DNA of 64,000 nt from positions 6,764 to 70,763 of the forward strand of contig JBBSBE010000006.1 of assembly GCA_038251625.1 (NCBI GenBank), in the 5' to 3' direction. A program made the position numbers and the translations under genes. The notes below the pieces were generated by a model that saw only the letters and a list, made by a program, of their open reading frames with translations, ran no database searches and was not told the DNA's origin. The DNA comes from JBBQXK01 sp038251625 (GTDB taxonomy: Bacteria > Pseudomonadota > Alphaproteobacteria > Rhodobacterales > Rhodobacteraceae). Position 1 is the first letter of the stretch; each line of letters begins with the position of its first letter. Shown in pieces: positions 42,972 to 52,100 of the stretch.

Positions 42972-43647
42972 CTCGCTGAAGGCCGGGAACCGGGTTGTCG
43001 CCTATGGGATAGCGGCCATCGTGGCGGTGCTTCTGGGGGCGGCGGTGCTGCTGTTCATCAACCTGCCCGACGCGAACGCGTTCAATGCGCGGGTCGAGCG
43101 GCTTTTCGTGGAAAACGATGCGCTGCGTGGCGCGGCCGAGGTGAAGCTGCTGGAGATTCTTGCCCAATCCGGCACCGCGTTTTCAGATGTTCTGTCCAGC
43201 TACCGGGTGGTGATTTTCGTCCTTCTGGTCTTTGCCACGGCGCTTTTGCTGGCGGCACTGGTGTTTCTGGTCACGATCATTGCGCTGAACAGGCGGATCT
43301 CTGCGATCCAGCGCGCGGGCATCCAGGTCTCTTCGCTGCTGATCAGCCGCGAGGCGCGGGCCGTCTACATCAACGATATGGAATTTGCGCTGACAGAGGC
43401 TGCGATTGAGACGTTGAGTGTTCTGGCTGAGGCGCGGCTGGATGACGACGTGCTGAACGGCAGCCAGATCGAGGCGGTCATCTCGGGCCGCTCTGCCGCG
43501 GATTGCGATGAGGCGGCGGGGGCAACGCGGGTCAAACGGCTGCGCGATGCGCTCGGCAACCAGCTTGTCAGCGAAGTGCTGGTGAAGACTGTGGCGCGAC
43601 GTGGCTACATGCTGGCCGTCGCGAAGGATGCGATCCGCATGGTCTGA
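42943..43647 (+). CDS. Inner-membrane protein with C-terminal winged-helix-like domain
   Basis: A 234-residue protein. Two membrane helices (about 17-40 and 88-115) bracket a 47-residue periplasmic loop. The cytoplasmic C-terminal part (about 140-227) resembles an OmpR/PhoB-type DNA-binding domain: FALTEAAIETLSVLAEARLD, then TRVKRLRDALGNQLVSEVLV and ARRGYMLAV, which matches the recognition helix and wing (R-L-R-x-x-L-G and R-x-G-Y-x-L). ToxR-like regulators carry this domain at the N-terminus; here it is C-terminal. Starts at GTG 42943. DNA binding is an inference. Confidence 0.65.
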   Translation: MQENTSSATDSLKAGNRVVAYGIAAIVAVLLGAAVLLFINLPDANAFNARVERLFVENDALRGAAEVKLLEILAQSGTAFSDVLSSYRVVIFVLLVFATALLLAALVFLVTIIALNRRISAIQRAGIQVSSLLISREARAVYINDMEFALTEAAIETLSVLAEARLDDDVLNGSQIEAVISGRSAADCDEAAGATRVKRLRDALGNQLVSEVLVKTVARRGYMLAVAKDAIRMV

Positions 43648-43772
43648 TCCTTGGGCGCCAGCGGCGCCTGCTTGTGTCACATCCCTGTTGCGCCTCGGCC
43701 CCAAAAGGCTTGCACCTGCGGGACCGGGGTCCTATCTCCCCCCTTCCGGCGTGCGGGCTTTGGGGATTGGCG

Positions 43773-44867
43773 ATGATCCAGACACCATACTACCTGATCG
43801 ACCGCGCAAAACTGGCGCGCAACATGGCCGTGATGGATGCGTTGCGCGCAGGGTCGGGTGCCAAGGTACTGCTGGCCCTGAAATGCTTTGCCACGTGGCC
43901 GGTGTTTGATCAGATGCGCGCGCATATGGATGGCACAACGTCATCGTCGCTTTACGAGCTGCGCCTTGGACGCGAGCGGTTCGGGGGCGAGACGCACGGG
44001 TATTCGGTTGCCTGGGCGGATCACGAAATCGCCGAGGCGGCGGGTTATGCCGACAAGATCATTTTCAATTCGGTCGGCCAGCTTGACCGCTTCGACAACG
44101 CGACGGCGCATGTGGCGCGGGGTCTGCGCCTGAACCCCCGTTTTTCCACCAGCGGTTTTGACCTGGCCGACCCCGCCCGGCCCTTCTCGCGCCTTGGCGA
44201 ATGGGATGTGGCCAAACTGATGGCGGTGGGGAACCGCATCTCGGGCGTCATGATCCACTACAATTGCGAGAATTCCGATTTCGACCTCTTTGATACGCAG
44301 CTAGGTCGGATCGAGGCAGAGTTCGCCCCCCTGTTGCAGCGCTTGTCCTGGGTCAGCCTTGGCGGCGGCATCCACTTCACCGGGGCGGGCTACCCGGTGG
44401 ATCGGCTGGCGGCGCGGCTGCGCGCCTTCGCCGACCGGTTCGGGGTGCAGGTCTATCTGGAGCCAGGTGAGGCTGCGATCACCGGGGCCGCAAGCCTTGA
44501 GGTAACGGTGCTCGACGTGCTGTCGAACGGCAAGGATCTGGCGGTGGTCGATGCCAGCGTCGAGGCACATATGCTCGACTTGCTGATCTATCGCCAGTCC
44601 GCACGGATCGAGACAGAGGGCGATCATCCGTGGATGATCTGCGGCAAATCCTGCCTTGCGGGCGATATCTTTGGCGAATTCAGGTTTCCCGCACCCCTGA
44701 ACGTGGGGGACCGGATCAGCATCGCCGATGCGGCAGGTTACACGATGGTCAAGAAGAACTGGTTCAACGGGGTTCGGATGCCTGGCGTCGTGATCCGCGA
44801 ACCGGACGGCGCGCTGACCGTGGCGCGCGAATTCGGCTATGCCGATTTCGAGGCCGCGCTCGGCTGA
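43773..44867 (+). CDS. nspC: Carboxynorspermidine/carboxyspermidine decarboxylase
   Basis: A 364-residue PLP enzyme of the alanine-racemase-fold decarboxylases. The PLP Lys lies in VLLALKCFATWPVFDQM; further family blocks are SSSLYELRLGRERFGGETHG, SLGGGIHFTGAGYP and EPGEAAI. MICGKSCLAGDIFGEFRFP contains the catalytic Cys region. With the next gene it forms the alternative spermidine route: aspartate semialdehyde plus putrescine gives carboxyspermidine, then spermidine. The start at 43773 is set by MIQTPYYLIDRAKL. Confidence 0.93.
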   Translation: MIQTPYYLIDRAKLARNMAVMDALRAGSGAKVLLALKCFATWPVFDQMRAHMDGTTSSSLYELRLGRERFGGETHGYSVAWADHEIAEAAGYADKIIFNSVGQLDRFDNATAHVARGLRLNPRFSTSGFDLADPARPFSRLGEWDVAKLMAVGNRISGVMIHYNCENSDFDLFDTQLGRIEAEFAPLLQRLSWVSLGGGIHFTGAGYPVDRLAARLRAFADRFGVQVYLEPGEAAITGAASLEVTVLDVLSNGKDLAVVDASVEAHMLDLLIYRQSARIETEGDHPWMICGKSCLAGDIFGEFRFPAPLNVGDRISIADAAGYTMVKKNWFNGVRMPGVVIREPDGALTVAREFGYADFEAALG

Positions 44868-44901
44868 CCGTTTCCTGAAATGTGCGAAGGAGGGTTTTGC
44901 G

Positions 44902-46140
44902 ATGAAACGCAACGTGTTGATCATTGGCGCTGGGGGCGTGGCGCAGGTTGTGGCGCATAAATGCGCAGCGGCCAATGACCGGCTGGGCGATCTGCACATC
45001 GCAAGCCGCACCGTCGCGAAAGCCGAGGCGATCATCGCGAGCGTTCATGACAAGGGGGCGATGAAGGCACCGGGCCCGTTTACGGCGCATCCGCTGAACG
45101 CGATGGACAGCGCCGCCGTGGCGGCCCTGATCCGCAAGACCGGCGCGCAGATCGTGATCAATGTGGGATCGAGCTTTGTCAACATGCCTGTCCTTGATGC
45201 CTGCATTGAAACGGGGGCGGCCTATCTGGACACCGCAATCCACGAAGACGCAGCAAAAATCTGCGAAACCCCTCCTTGGTATGCCAACTACGAATGGAAG
45301 CGGCGCGCCGCCTGTGCGGCGGCAGGGGTAACGGCTGTGCTGGGCGTTGGGTTCGATCCCGGTGTCGTCAACGCCTATGCGCGTTTGGCTGAAGGGATGC
45401 TGGACCGAGTCGACAGCATCGACATCGTGGATATCAACGCCGGATCGCACGGCCGCTGGTTCGCCACCAACTTCGACCCCGAGATCAATTTTCGCGAATT
45501 CACCGGAACCGTATGGTCCTGGCAGGGCGGGCAGTGGCAGGCCAACACGATGTTTGAGGTTGGCCGGGAATGGGATTTGCCCGTTGTCGGCAAGCAAAAG
45601 GCCTACCTCACCGGGCATGACGAGGTGCATTCCCTGTCAGCCCGCTACCCGAAAGCGGACGTGCGGTTCTGGATGGGCTTTGGCGATCACTACATCAACG
45701 TCTTCACGGTGCTGAAAAACCTCGGCCTTCTCAGCGAGGTGCCGGTGCGCACGGCGGAAGGGTTGGAGGTCGTGCCGCTGAAGGTGGTAAAGGCGGTGCT
45801 GCCCGATCCGGCAAGCCTGGCGCCGGACTATCAGGGCAAGACCTGCATCGGTGATCTGGTGCGGGGCACGAAGGATGGACAGCCCGCCGAAATGTTCATC
45901 TACAACGTGGCCGATCACGCCGAGGCCTTTGCCGAAGTGGGCAGTCAGGGGATCAGCTATACCGCCGGTGTGCCCCCGGTGGCGGCTGCCCTGCTGATTG
46001 CCAACGGTACCTGGGATCTGGGGCAGATGGCCAATGTAGAAGACCTGGATCCCGTGCCGTTCCTTTTGCTTCTGGGCGAGATGGGCTTGCCCACCCGCAT
46101 CCGCGACGCCAGCGGGGACAGGCCGTTCACGGGCACCTGA
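44902..46140 (+). CDS. Carboxynorspermidine/carboxyspermidine dehydrogenase (saccharopine dehydrogenase family)
   Basis: A 412-residue NAD(P)H-dependent enzyme. The N-terminal Rossmann motif is VLIIGAGGVAQVVAHKCA. The substrate domain includes GFDPGVVNAYARLAEGMLD and HDEVHSLSARYPKADVRFWM. It condenses aspartate semialdehyde with a diamine, providing the substrate for NspC, whose gene ends 34 bp upstream. The start at 44902 has GGAGGG upstream and gives MKRNVLII. Confidence 0.93.
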   Translation: MKRNVLIIGAGGVAQVVAHKCAAANDRLGDLHIASRTVAKAEAIIASVHDKGAMKAPGPFTAHPLNAMDSAAVAALIRKTGAQIVINVGSSFVNMPVLDACIETGAAYLDTAIHEDAAKICETPPWYANYEWKRRAACAAAGVTAVLGVGFDPGVVNAYARLAEGMLDRVDSIDIVDINAGSHGRWFATNFDPEINFREFTGTVWSWQGGQWQANTMFEVGREWDLPVVGKQKAYLTGHDEVHSLSARYPKADVRFWMGFGDHYINVFTVLKNLGLLSEVPVRTAEGLEVVPLKVVKAVLPDPASLAPDYQGKTCIGDLVRGTKDGQPAEMFIYNVADHAEAFAEVGSQGISYTAGVPPVAAALLIANGTWDLGQMANVEDLDPVPFLLLLGEMGLPTRIRDASGDRPFTGT

Positions 46141-46208
46141 TCGCTGTTTCAGGGCATTGGCAAATCCCCCGCGTGGCCCCATCTTTGCACAAAGCGATGG
46201 AGGATCAC

Positions 46209-46718
46209 ATGAGCGACAATCGGGAAACGGCGGTTCTGGCGGGTGGGTGCTTCTGGGGGATGCAGGATCTGATCCGCAAACTGCCCGGCGTAGTTTCGAC
46301 GCGCGTTGGTTACACCGGCGGCGACGTGCCGAACGCCACCTACCGCAACCACGGGACTCATGCCGAAGGGATCGAGATCGTGTTCGATCCCGCGCGCATC
46401 GGGTTTCGCGAACTGCTGGAGTTTTTCTTCCAGATCCACGACCCGTCGACCCTGAACCGTCAGGGCAACGACATGGGGGTCAGCTATCGGTCGGGCATCT
46501 ACTATACCTCGCCCGATCAGGAGCGCACGGCGCGGGATACGATTGCGGATGTGGATGCCTCGGGTCTTTGGCCGGGCAAGGCGGTCACGGAAGTGAAACC
46601 GGCGGGCGATTTCTGGGAAGCGGAACCAGAGCATCAGGATTATCTGGAGCGTATCCCGCACGGCTATACCTGCCACCGGATCCGTCCGAACTGGCGTCTG
46701 CCAAAGCGGGCTGCCTGA
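46209..46718 (+). CDS. msrA: Peptide methionine sulfoxide reductase MsrA
   Basis: A 169-residue repair enzyme reducing methionine-S-sulfoxide. The catalytic Cys is C14 in AGGCFWGMQD; GYTGGDVPNATYRNHGTHAE and SYRSGIYYTSPDQ are family blocks. A second Cys near the C-terminus (GYTCHRIRP) may act as resolving residue. The start at 46209 has GGAGG upstream. It ends a plus-strand stretch and faces the T6SS operon. Confidence 0.95.
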   Translation: MSDNRETAVLAGGCFWGMQDLIRKLPGVVSTRVGYTGGDVPNATYRNHGTHAEGIEIVFDPARIGFRELLEFFFQIHDPSTLNRQGNDMGVSYRSGIYYTSPDQERTARDTIADVDASGLWPGKAVTEVKPAGDFWEAEPEHQDYLERIPHGYTCHRIRPNWRLPKRAA

Positions 46719-46753
46719 ACGAAGCCAGCGTCGGTTCTGGAGACGACTTGAAC

Positions 46754-46784
46754 AAGGCCCGGGGGCGTTCAGCGCCCGGGCCTT
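46754..46784. terminator. Hairpin between convergent msrA and the T6SS operon
   Basis: AAGGCCCGGG (46754-46763) pairs with CCCGGGCCTT (46775-46784), with extra pairing inside. It sits in the 82-bp convergent gap and, with AA/TT ends on both sides, may serve both directions, though T-runs are short. Confidence 0.65.
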
Positions 46785-46800
46785 CCTGTGACGTGCCGCC

Positions 46801-47676
46801 TCAGATGATGCCGTCCGCGCGCCATTTCGTGATCATCTCACGGCTCACCTCGAAATGCATCGAGTCTTCCCGGCTGAACGCAGCGCCCCAAAACCAGCCT
46901 TCGGCCTGAAAGAAATCGGCAAGGATGGTCAGCCCCAACTGCGTGCGCCCGTCACCCAGCGTATCAAGCACACCGTCGATGTTCAGATCCACCGCCAGCC
47001 CGAACGCATGGGTGGACACAGAGTTCTGCGACCCCCGGATACGGCGCACGCACAGGGCCCCTGCGGTTGAGATGCGCTCGTACAAGTCCGGATCGGCCGC
47101 TTCAATCTTCGCAAACACGCGCTTCAGCGAATCCACAGCCGGGCGTAGCATCGACACACGGATCGGCCCCACATCCTCGGTTACCAGCATGTCTTTCAGC
47201 TTGGGGTTCGTCATCGGCTCGCAGTCGTCCGACAGCACCTCACGCGGGGGGCCAAAGCTTTCAAGCAGGAACGACGGGGAAGATACGCTGATCCCCTCGT
47301 TGATCTTGCGGCGCCCTGCGATCAGCACGACCTGCGCGTAGCTGTCGAGGATCTGGTTATCGCCCAGACGTTCGGGCAGATAATTCGGGTCCGATGGGTC
47401 AAGCCCGGCAGCACCGTCGCGCGGCAGGCTTTGAAGACGCGAAAGCTCTTGCTCCACAAGACCAAGACGCTGTTGCAGATCTTCGACCTGCTGGCGCAGG
47501 ATTTCGATATCGATGCGGGCACTGCTGTCGACCGCACCGCCCTCGCCGCTGCCGGTCATCAAAGCACCGCCACCGCTACCGCCACCAATCAGCGAGGAAG
47601 ATACAACCCACACCAACGGAGCGAAAAGAACGCCGACGGCAATCACGATCGCAGGGATCAGGCGTTCGGGGGTCAA
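46801..47676 (-). CDS. Membrane-anchored M15-type peptidoglycan peptidase (VanY/TagX-like)
   Basis: A 291-residue protein anchored by an N-terminal helix (residues 7-30), with a Gly-rich linker, a coiled coil (about 53-83) and a periplasmic domain. The M15 zinc motif SxHxxGxAxD is STHAFGLAVD at 221-230 (H223, D230) and the last ligand is in SMHFEVS (H274), so the enzyme looks active. It is the last gene after the T6SS phosphatase. Acinetobacter TagX, a VanY-type endopeptidase, is needed to insert the T6SS through the wall; a similar role is inferred. The start is a TTG at 47676 with GGAG upstream. Confidence 0.8.
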   Translation of the reverse strand: MTPERLIPAIVIAVGVLFAPLVWVVSSSLIGGGSGGGALMTGSGEGGAVDSSARIDIEILRQQVEDLQQRLGLVEQELSRLQSLPRDGAAGLDPSDPNYLPERLGDNQILDSYAQVVLIAGRRKINEGISVSSPSFLLESFGPPREVLSDDCEPMTNPKLKDMLVTEDVGPIRVSMLRPAVDSLKRVFAKIEAADPDLYERISTAGALCVRRIRGSQNSVSTHAFGLAVDLNIDGVLDTLGDGRTQLGLTILADFFQAEGWFWGAAFSREDSMHFEVSREMITKWRADGII

Positions 47677-47748
47677 AGGACGGCTCCGCTGTGGATCATG
47701 ACGATCATATCACGGTGTGACGCAAAGGAAACGGCCATGCGCGGGCCC

Positions 47749-48471
47749 TCAGCGTGGCACGTCGACGACGATGATCGATACATTGTCACCCCCGCCGGAG
47801 CCCAGCGCATAGGTCAGCAGCGTTTCCGACACGGTTTCGATCGGGGCGTCGGTCAGCATCTTTTCCAGCGTCTTGAACCCGGCATATTTCGTCAGCCCGT
47901 CCGAGCACAACAGGAAGCGATCCCCAGGCAGCACCTCACCACGCACCTTGTCCAGTTCCAGAACCTCACCCACACCCACGGCGCGCGTGATGGCGTTGGA
48001 CTGCGGGTGGTGTTCGGCTTCATCCCAGGTCATCTCACCCGCGGCCACGAATTCGCCCACCACGGAATGATCGGTCGTCAGCATTTCAATTGCGCCGTCG
48101 CGCAGTCGGTAAAGGCGGCTGTCGCCGGCCCAGAAGGCAACGAAATGTCCATCCGTCAGGATCAAGGCCACCACAGTTGCGCCCACGGTGCTATGAAACT
48201 TTTCCTCGGCCGCTTGCCGGATACGGTCATGCGCCTGCAGGATGGTCGCCCGCAGCGCCCGCATCAGATCGCCGGGCGGCAGGTCCGGCTGGATCATGGC
48301 GATGGTATCGACGATCGTCTGGCTCGCGAAATCGCCCGCCTCGTGCCCACCCATGCCGTCAGCCACCACCCAGATCAGTTGGTCGGGCAGCGAGAGGATC
48401 GAATCCTCGTTGATCTTGCGCACCCGGCCCACGTGGGTCGTGGCGCTGAAACGCGGATGCGGGGCGCTCAT
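47749..48471 (-). CDS. PP2C-family protein phosphatase of the T6SS (PppA-like)
   Basis: A 240-residue Ser/Thr phosphatase. All main PP2C motifs are present: VRKINEDSIL, VVADGMGGHEAGDFAS, FWAGDSRLYRLRDG, LLCSDGLTKY and GGGDNVSIIVVDVP. In Pseudomonas the PppA phosphatase turns off T6SS firing by dephosphorylating the FHA protein; tagH is in the same operon. The start at 48471 overlaps the tagF stop (ATGA). A matching PpkA-type kinase is not in the window. Confidence 0.9.
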   Translation of the reverse strand: MSAPHPRFSATTHVGRVRKINEDSILSLPDQLIWVVADGMGGHEAGDFASQTIVDTIAMIQPDLPPGDLMRALRATILQAHDRIRQAAEEKFHSTVGATVVALILTDGHFVAFWAGDSRLYRLRDGAIEMLTTDHSVVGEFVAAGEMTWDEAEHHPQSNAITRAVGVGEVLELDKVRGEVLPGDRFLLCSDGLTKYAGFKTLEKMLTDAPIETVSETLLTYALGSGGGDNVSIIVVDVPR

Positions 48472-49148
48472 GCGTCCTCCATGCTGTGCCAGACCTGTGC
48501 AGTCATGTCGAAGAGGCCGGTCATCTGGCCGCCTGCAGGCAGCCCCTCGCAGACCATCAGACGCGTGACGCCATCCAGTTCGGCCGACCATATCGACGGC
48601 TTGCGGAAGCGCCGATCCAGAAAGCGCGCGGCGAGTTCGGCAGACAATCCCTCGCTTTGCGCACCCGTCAGAACAAGGCCGCCCTGCGCCTCGGTCAGCA
48701 TGAAGGGGGGCGGGGGCACGGGCAGCGCCACATCCTGCAGCCGGGCCGTCAGATGATCGCGGGTAAAGCCGTCTTCAAGCGCGTCGAGCGCCACCTCTTC
48801 CAGCGCCGCCAATGCGGTGGCACCGGCAAAATGCGCAGCCAGTGGCGTGGCGCCATCGGGCAAGGGCGAGGCCAGCGTCAGCGGAAACTGGCGCCCGACG
48901 CGATCGACTGACATCATCATCACGCCGGTCATTGCCGCAGCCCCGGCAATCCCGGGGCTAAGCGTGAAGCGCCAAAGCGGGGCGGAGAAATAGCAATCTT
49001 GCCACCCTTCGCCCAGCGTGCTGCGCGCCGACAGCATCCCCTCCTGCAACCAGCGATCCCACGGATCGACGAACCCTTGCGGCAGGTCGGCGCGGAAGAA
49101 ATCCCCCAGCGCCGGCATCTTGCCAAAGGCTCCGAACCGGGAGGCCAT
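48468..49148 (-). CDS. tagF: T6SS-associated protein TagF
   Basis: A 226-residue cytoplasmic protein. MASRFGAFGKMPALGDFFRA and the FTLSPGIAGAAAMTGVMMMS block followed by SVDRVGRQFPLTLA are typical of TagF. TagF represses T6SS assembly independently of phosphorylation in Pseudomonas. The start at 49148 shares one base with the tssM stop (TGATG); the frame is open upstream into tssM but without similarity. Confidence 0.9.
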   Translation of the reverse strand: MASRFGAFGKMPALGDFFRADLPQGFVDPWDRWLQEGMLSARSTLGEGWQDCYFSAPLWRFTLSPGIAGAAAMTGVMMMSVDRVGRQFPLTLASPLPDGATPLAAHFAGATALAALEEVALDALEDGFTRDHLTARLQDVALPVPPPPFMLTEAQGGLVLTGAQSEGLSAELAARFLDRRFRKPSIWSAELDGVTRLMVCEGLPAGGQMTGLFDMTAQVWHSMEDA

Positions 49149-52100
49149 CAGAAGGTCTTCGGACAAGAGAACTGCGCCAGTTCCTTCAACGCGAAGGGGC
49201 TGATCGCCGAACTTGTCTGCATTTCGAAGATCGCGATGCGGCCTCCGATATTGAAGATCAGGCGCTTCTTGTCGCCCGAATTGGTGTTGCGCACCTCCGC
49301 GCTGTCCAAAAGGCGGAAGAACCCCCATGGCCCGTCGCGCTTCAGCGCGTTCTCGATGCCGGACGCCGCCGGTTCGATGGTCACACGGCCATAGCCCGCC
49401 TCGCCAGGCCAAGTCACGCCCGTGGGCGGGGGCTGGCCTTCGGTGGGGGTGAAGACCACGGCTTTGCCGTCCACCTCAAGCTTCACGGTCTTGGCCTCGG
49501 GCGACAGGGCGGTCGGGGTGATCTGGAACTGCACCTGCGGCGTCGGGCCCGTGGGGAAGAAAGCCGCCCGGATGGCAGCGGCATTCTGGAACTGCACCAG
49601 CACCGCGTCGGAAATCCCAAGATCGGCGTCGTTGACCTTCTTCCATACCCACGGTCGGGACTGCGTATCCACAAACTGCGCCATATTCTCGTTGAAGAAC
49701 GCGTCGATCAGGCCGCCAGGTGCGAAAACGCGGGTAAAATCGGCGATGCCCACTTCTTCCCGCGCGCGGCGGTTGAACGGATAGCGGCCGTCCAGCGTTT
49801 GCGAACAGACCGGCAGGACTGTGCTTGTCCATTTGGCGTTCATCTGCGCGCGCGTCCCGTCTGCTGTGATCCCGGACGAGCCCACGGCCACCTGACTGAC
49901 CCAGCGTTTCAGCGGCCCCTGGTCAATCTGGGACACCGCGAAGTTCAGCCGGAACAGCGGCGAATTTTCAGGGTCTGTCGGCACGTTGGCCACGCCGGAG
50001 AACGATATTTTGGACATCTCGCGGTTCACTTCCGCAAGGTTCAGCATCACGTCGTCAAGCTTTGATGCCTGCCCCTCCGGCCGCGCGACCAGATCCTGTA
50101 GCCAGACAAAACGCTCTTCAACCGGCGCACCGGGGGGCTTCGGCTTCGAGCCGCCACTGGTTTCCGCAGTCTGCAATGCGGCCAGGAATGCCTGTGCCTG
50201 CACGTTCAGCGTGGATTTCAGTTCCAGGTTGGCGACCGCACTCACGCCTTCACCCAGTGCAGCCGTGGGCACGAGGCTGCGATTCTCGGTCAGCCTTGTC
50301 TCGTCAGCGACGGCGTTCAGCACGTTGAAGATGGGCGAAGTGGACCCGGCAAGAATACCCGTGACATCCACCGCCTGTGCAATCGACTGCATCGGGATGA
50401 TGTCGAGATCGCCGAGGATTCCCTCGTAACGCGCGATATAGTCGGAATAGTAGATATCCAGCACATCCCGCGCGATGGCCAGAAGCGCGGTTTCGGATTG
50501 CGCGGTGCTGGCCTTGTCGCCCAGAACCCAGCTTTCGCTCTGGATGCGCCGCGCCACGCCCAGCGCCTCGCCCAGAAACACTTCGTTGAAACCTGCGTAG
50601 GTGTAGATGCCGTCAATGCCTTCGTTCATCGGCTTGCCGGATGAGCGTACAAGAACGCGGCTGATCGCGGGGCCACCAATGTCGGTGAGGCGCCACTTGG
50701 GAAGTTCCAGCGCCCTGGGGCTGTTGACGATGCCGTTGTAGATGCGCATGGCCGGCTGCATCTGTGCCAGAAGCGTCTGCGCCTGTTCCACGAGGGGGCC
50801 GTTCAGACCGATCTGCTGCATCGGCTGGCTGAGCATCGCATCCAGATGCAGGGCCAAAAGGGCGCGGAAATTGTCATTCGCCGGGCCGGGATAGGCGTTG
50901 TTCCAGTCGCTCAGCATGTATTCCTTGACCAGCTCTACGTTGAGCGGCCCCTGCTGACCCAGCATCAGATAGACCTTGAGCGCTTCGTAAAGCACCTCAG
51001 GCTCGTTCAGGCTGGATTGCATCTGTGCTTCCAGCCGCAACAAAAGCCGGGGCAGAAGGTGCTGGTTCAGACCCGCGCGATAGGCTTGCGCCGCGTTGGA
51101 TCCGATCACCTCACCCTGGAAAAGACCGTAACCCAGTGATCCCGACGCGGGGATGTCACCCGCCAGCGGATTCATCGGCAGATCGCGCAGCACGCCCAGC
51201 GCGGGCAGCGTGGAAATCAGGTCCGTGTCGCCCACCGGGCTTTGCGGCACCACTGCGGCGGCTGCCTGATAATCCAGCAGTCTCTGCGCCGTTTCGGCGA
51301 TAAGCTGGCGGTTGCCCACGAAGCTGCGCACCCAGACCGTGCCCGCAGCGATGGCCACAAGAACCGTGGCCGCGATGGCCACCCGGCGGGTCCAGCGATA
51401 GCGCCGCTCAACCTTGTCATCGGCGGAAACAAGGCCCGCCTCCTTGAAGATTACCTGATCGAAAAGCCGGGTCAGAAAGAATGATCGCCCCGTGCCCCGT
51501 CCCGAACCGATGGCCTGACGCCCGATCCCGAAGGTGCGCGCCATGCCCATCATCAAGCGGTCGATGGGCGTGCCTTCTTGCGTACCCGAGGCGAAATAGA
51601 CCCCGCGCAGCATGTGGCGATGCTCGAACTTGTTGTCCTGAAAAACCTCGGCCAGAAAATCCCGCGCAACCTGCCGGACGCTTGCCACCTGCCCCGGGAA
51701 ACCTGCGATCAGACTGCGGCGCTGGTGATCGGTTTCCTGTTGCATCCGCTCCAGCGATTGGGTGTTGAGTTGGGTCAGAAGCGCCGAGAATTCATCGTCG
51801 AAAGCCGCAATCGGCGAATTGGTGGACTTCGGCTTCTCCAGCGGCAGCGTGAAGCCCCAGACCTGTTCCCGCGCTTCCTTGCCCAGATTGTCAAAGAACT
51901 CGGCGAAGCCCGCGATCAGGTCGGCCTTGGTGAAGATCACGTAGACAGGGAAGCGTACCCCCAGCTTGTCGCGCAACTCGTGCAGGCGGCGGCGGATCGA
52001 TTTGGCATGCGCGGCCTGCGTCACCTCGTCAGTCATGGAAAGGTCGCTCAGCGAAATCGCGATGATCGCGCCGTTGATCGGCTGGCGCTTTCGGTTCCGC

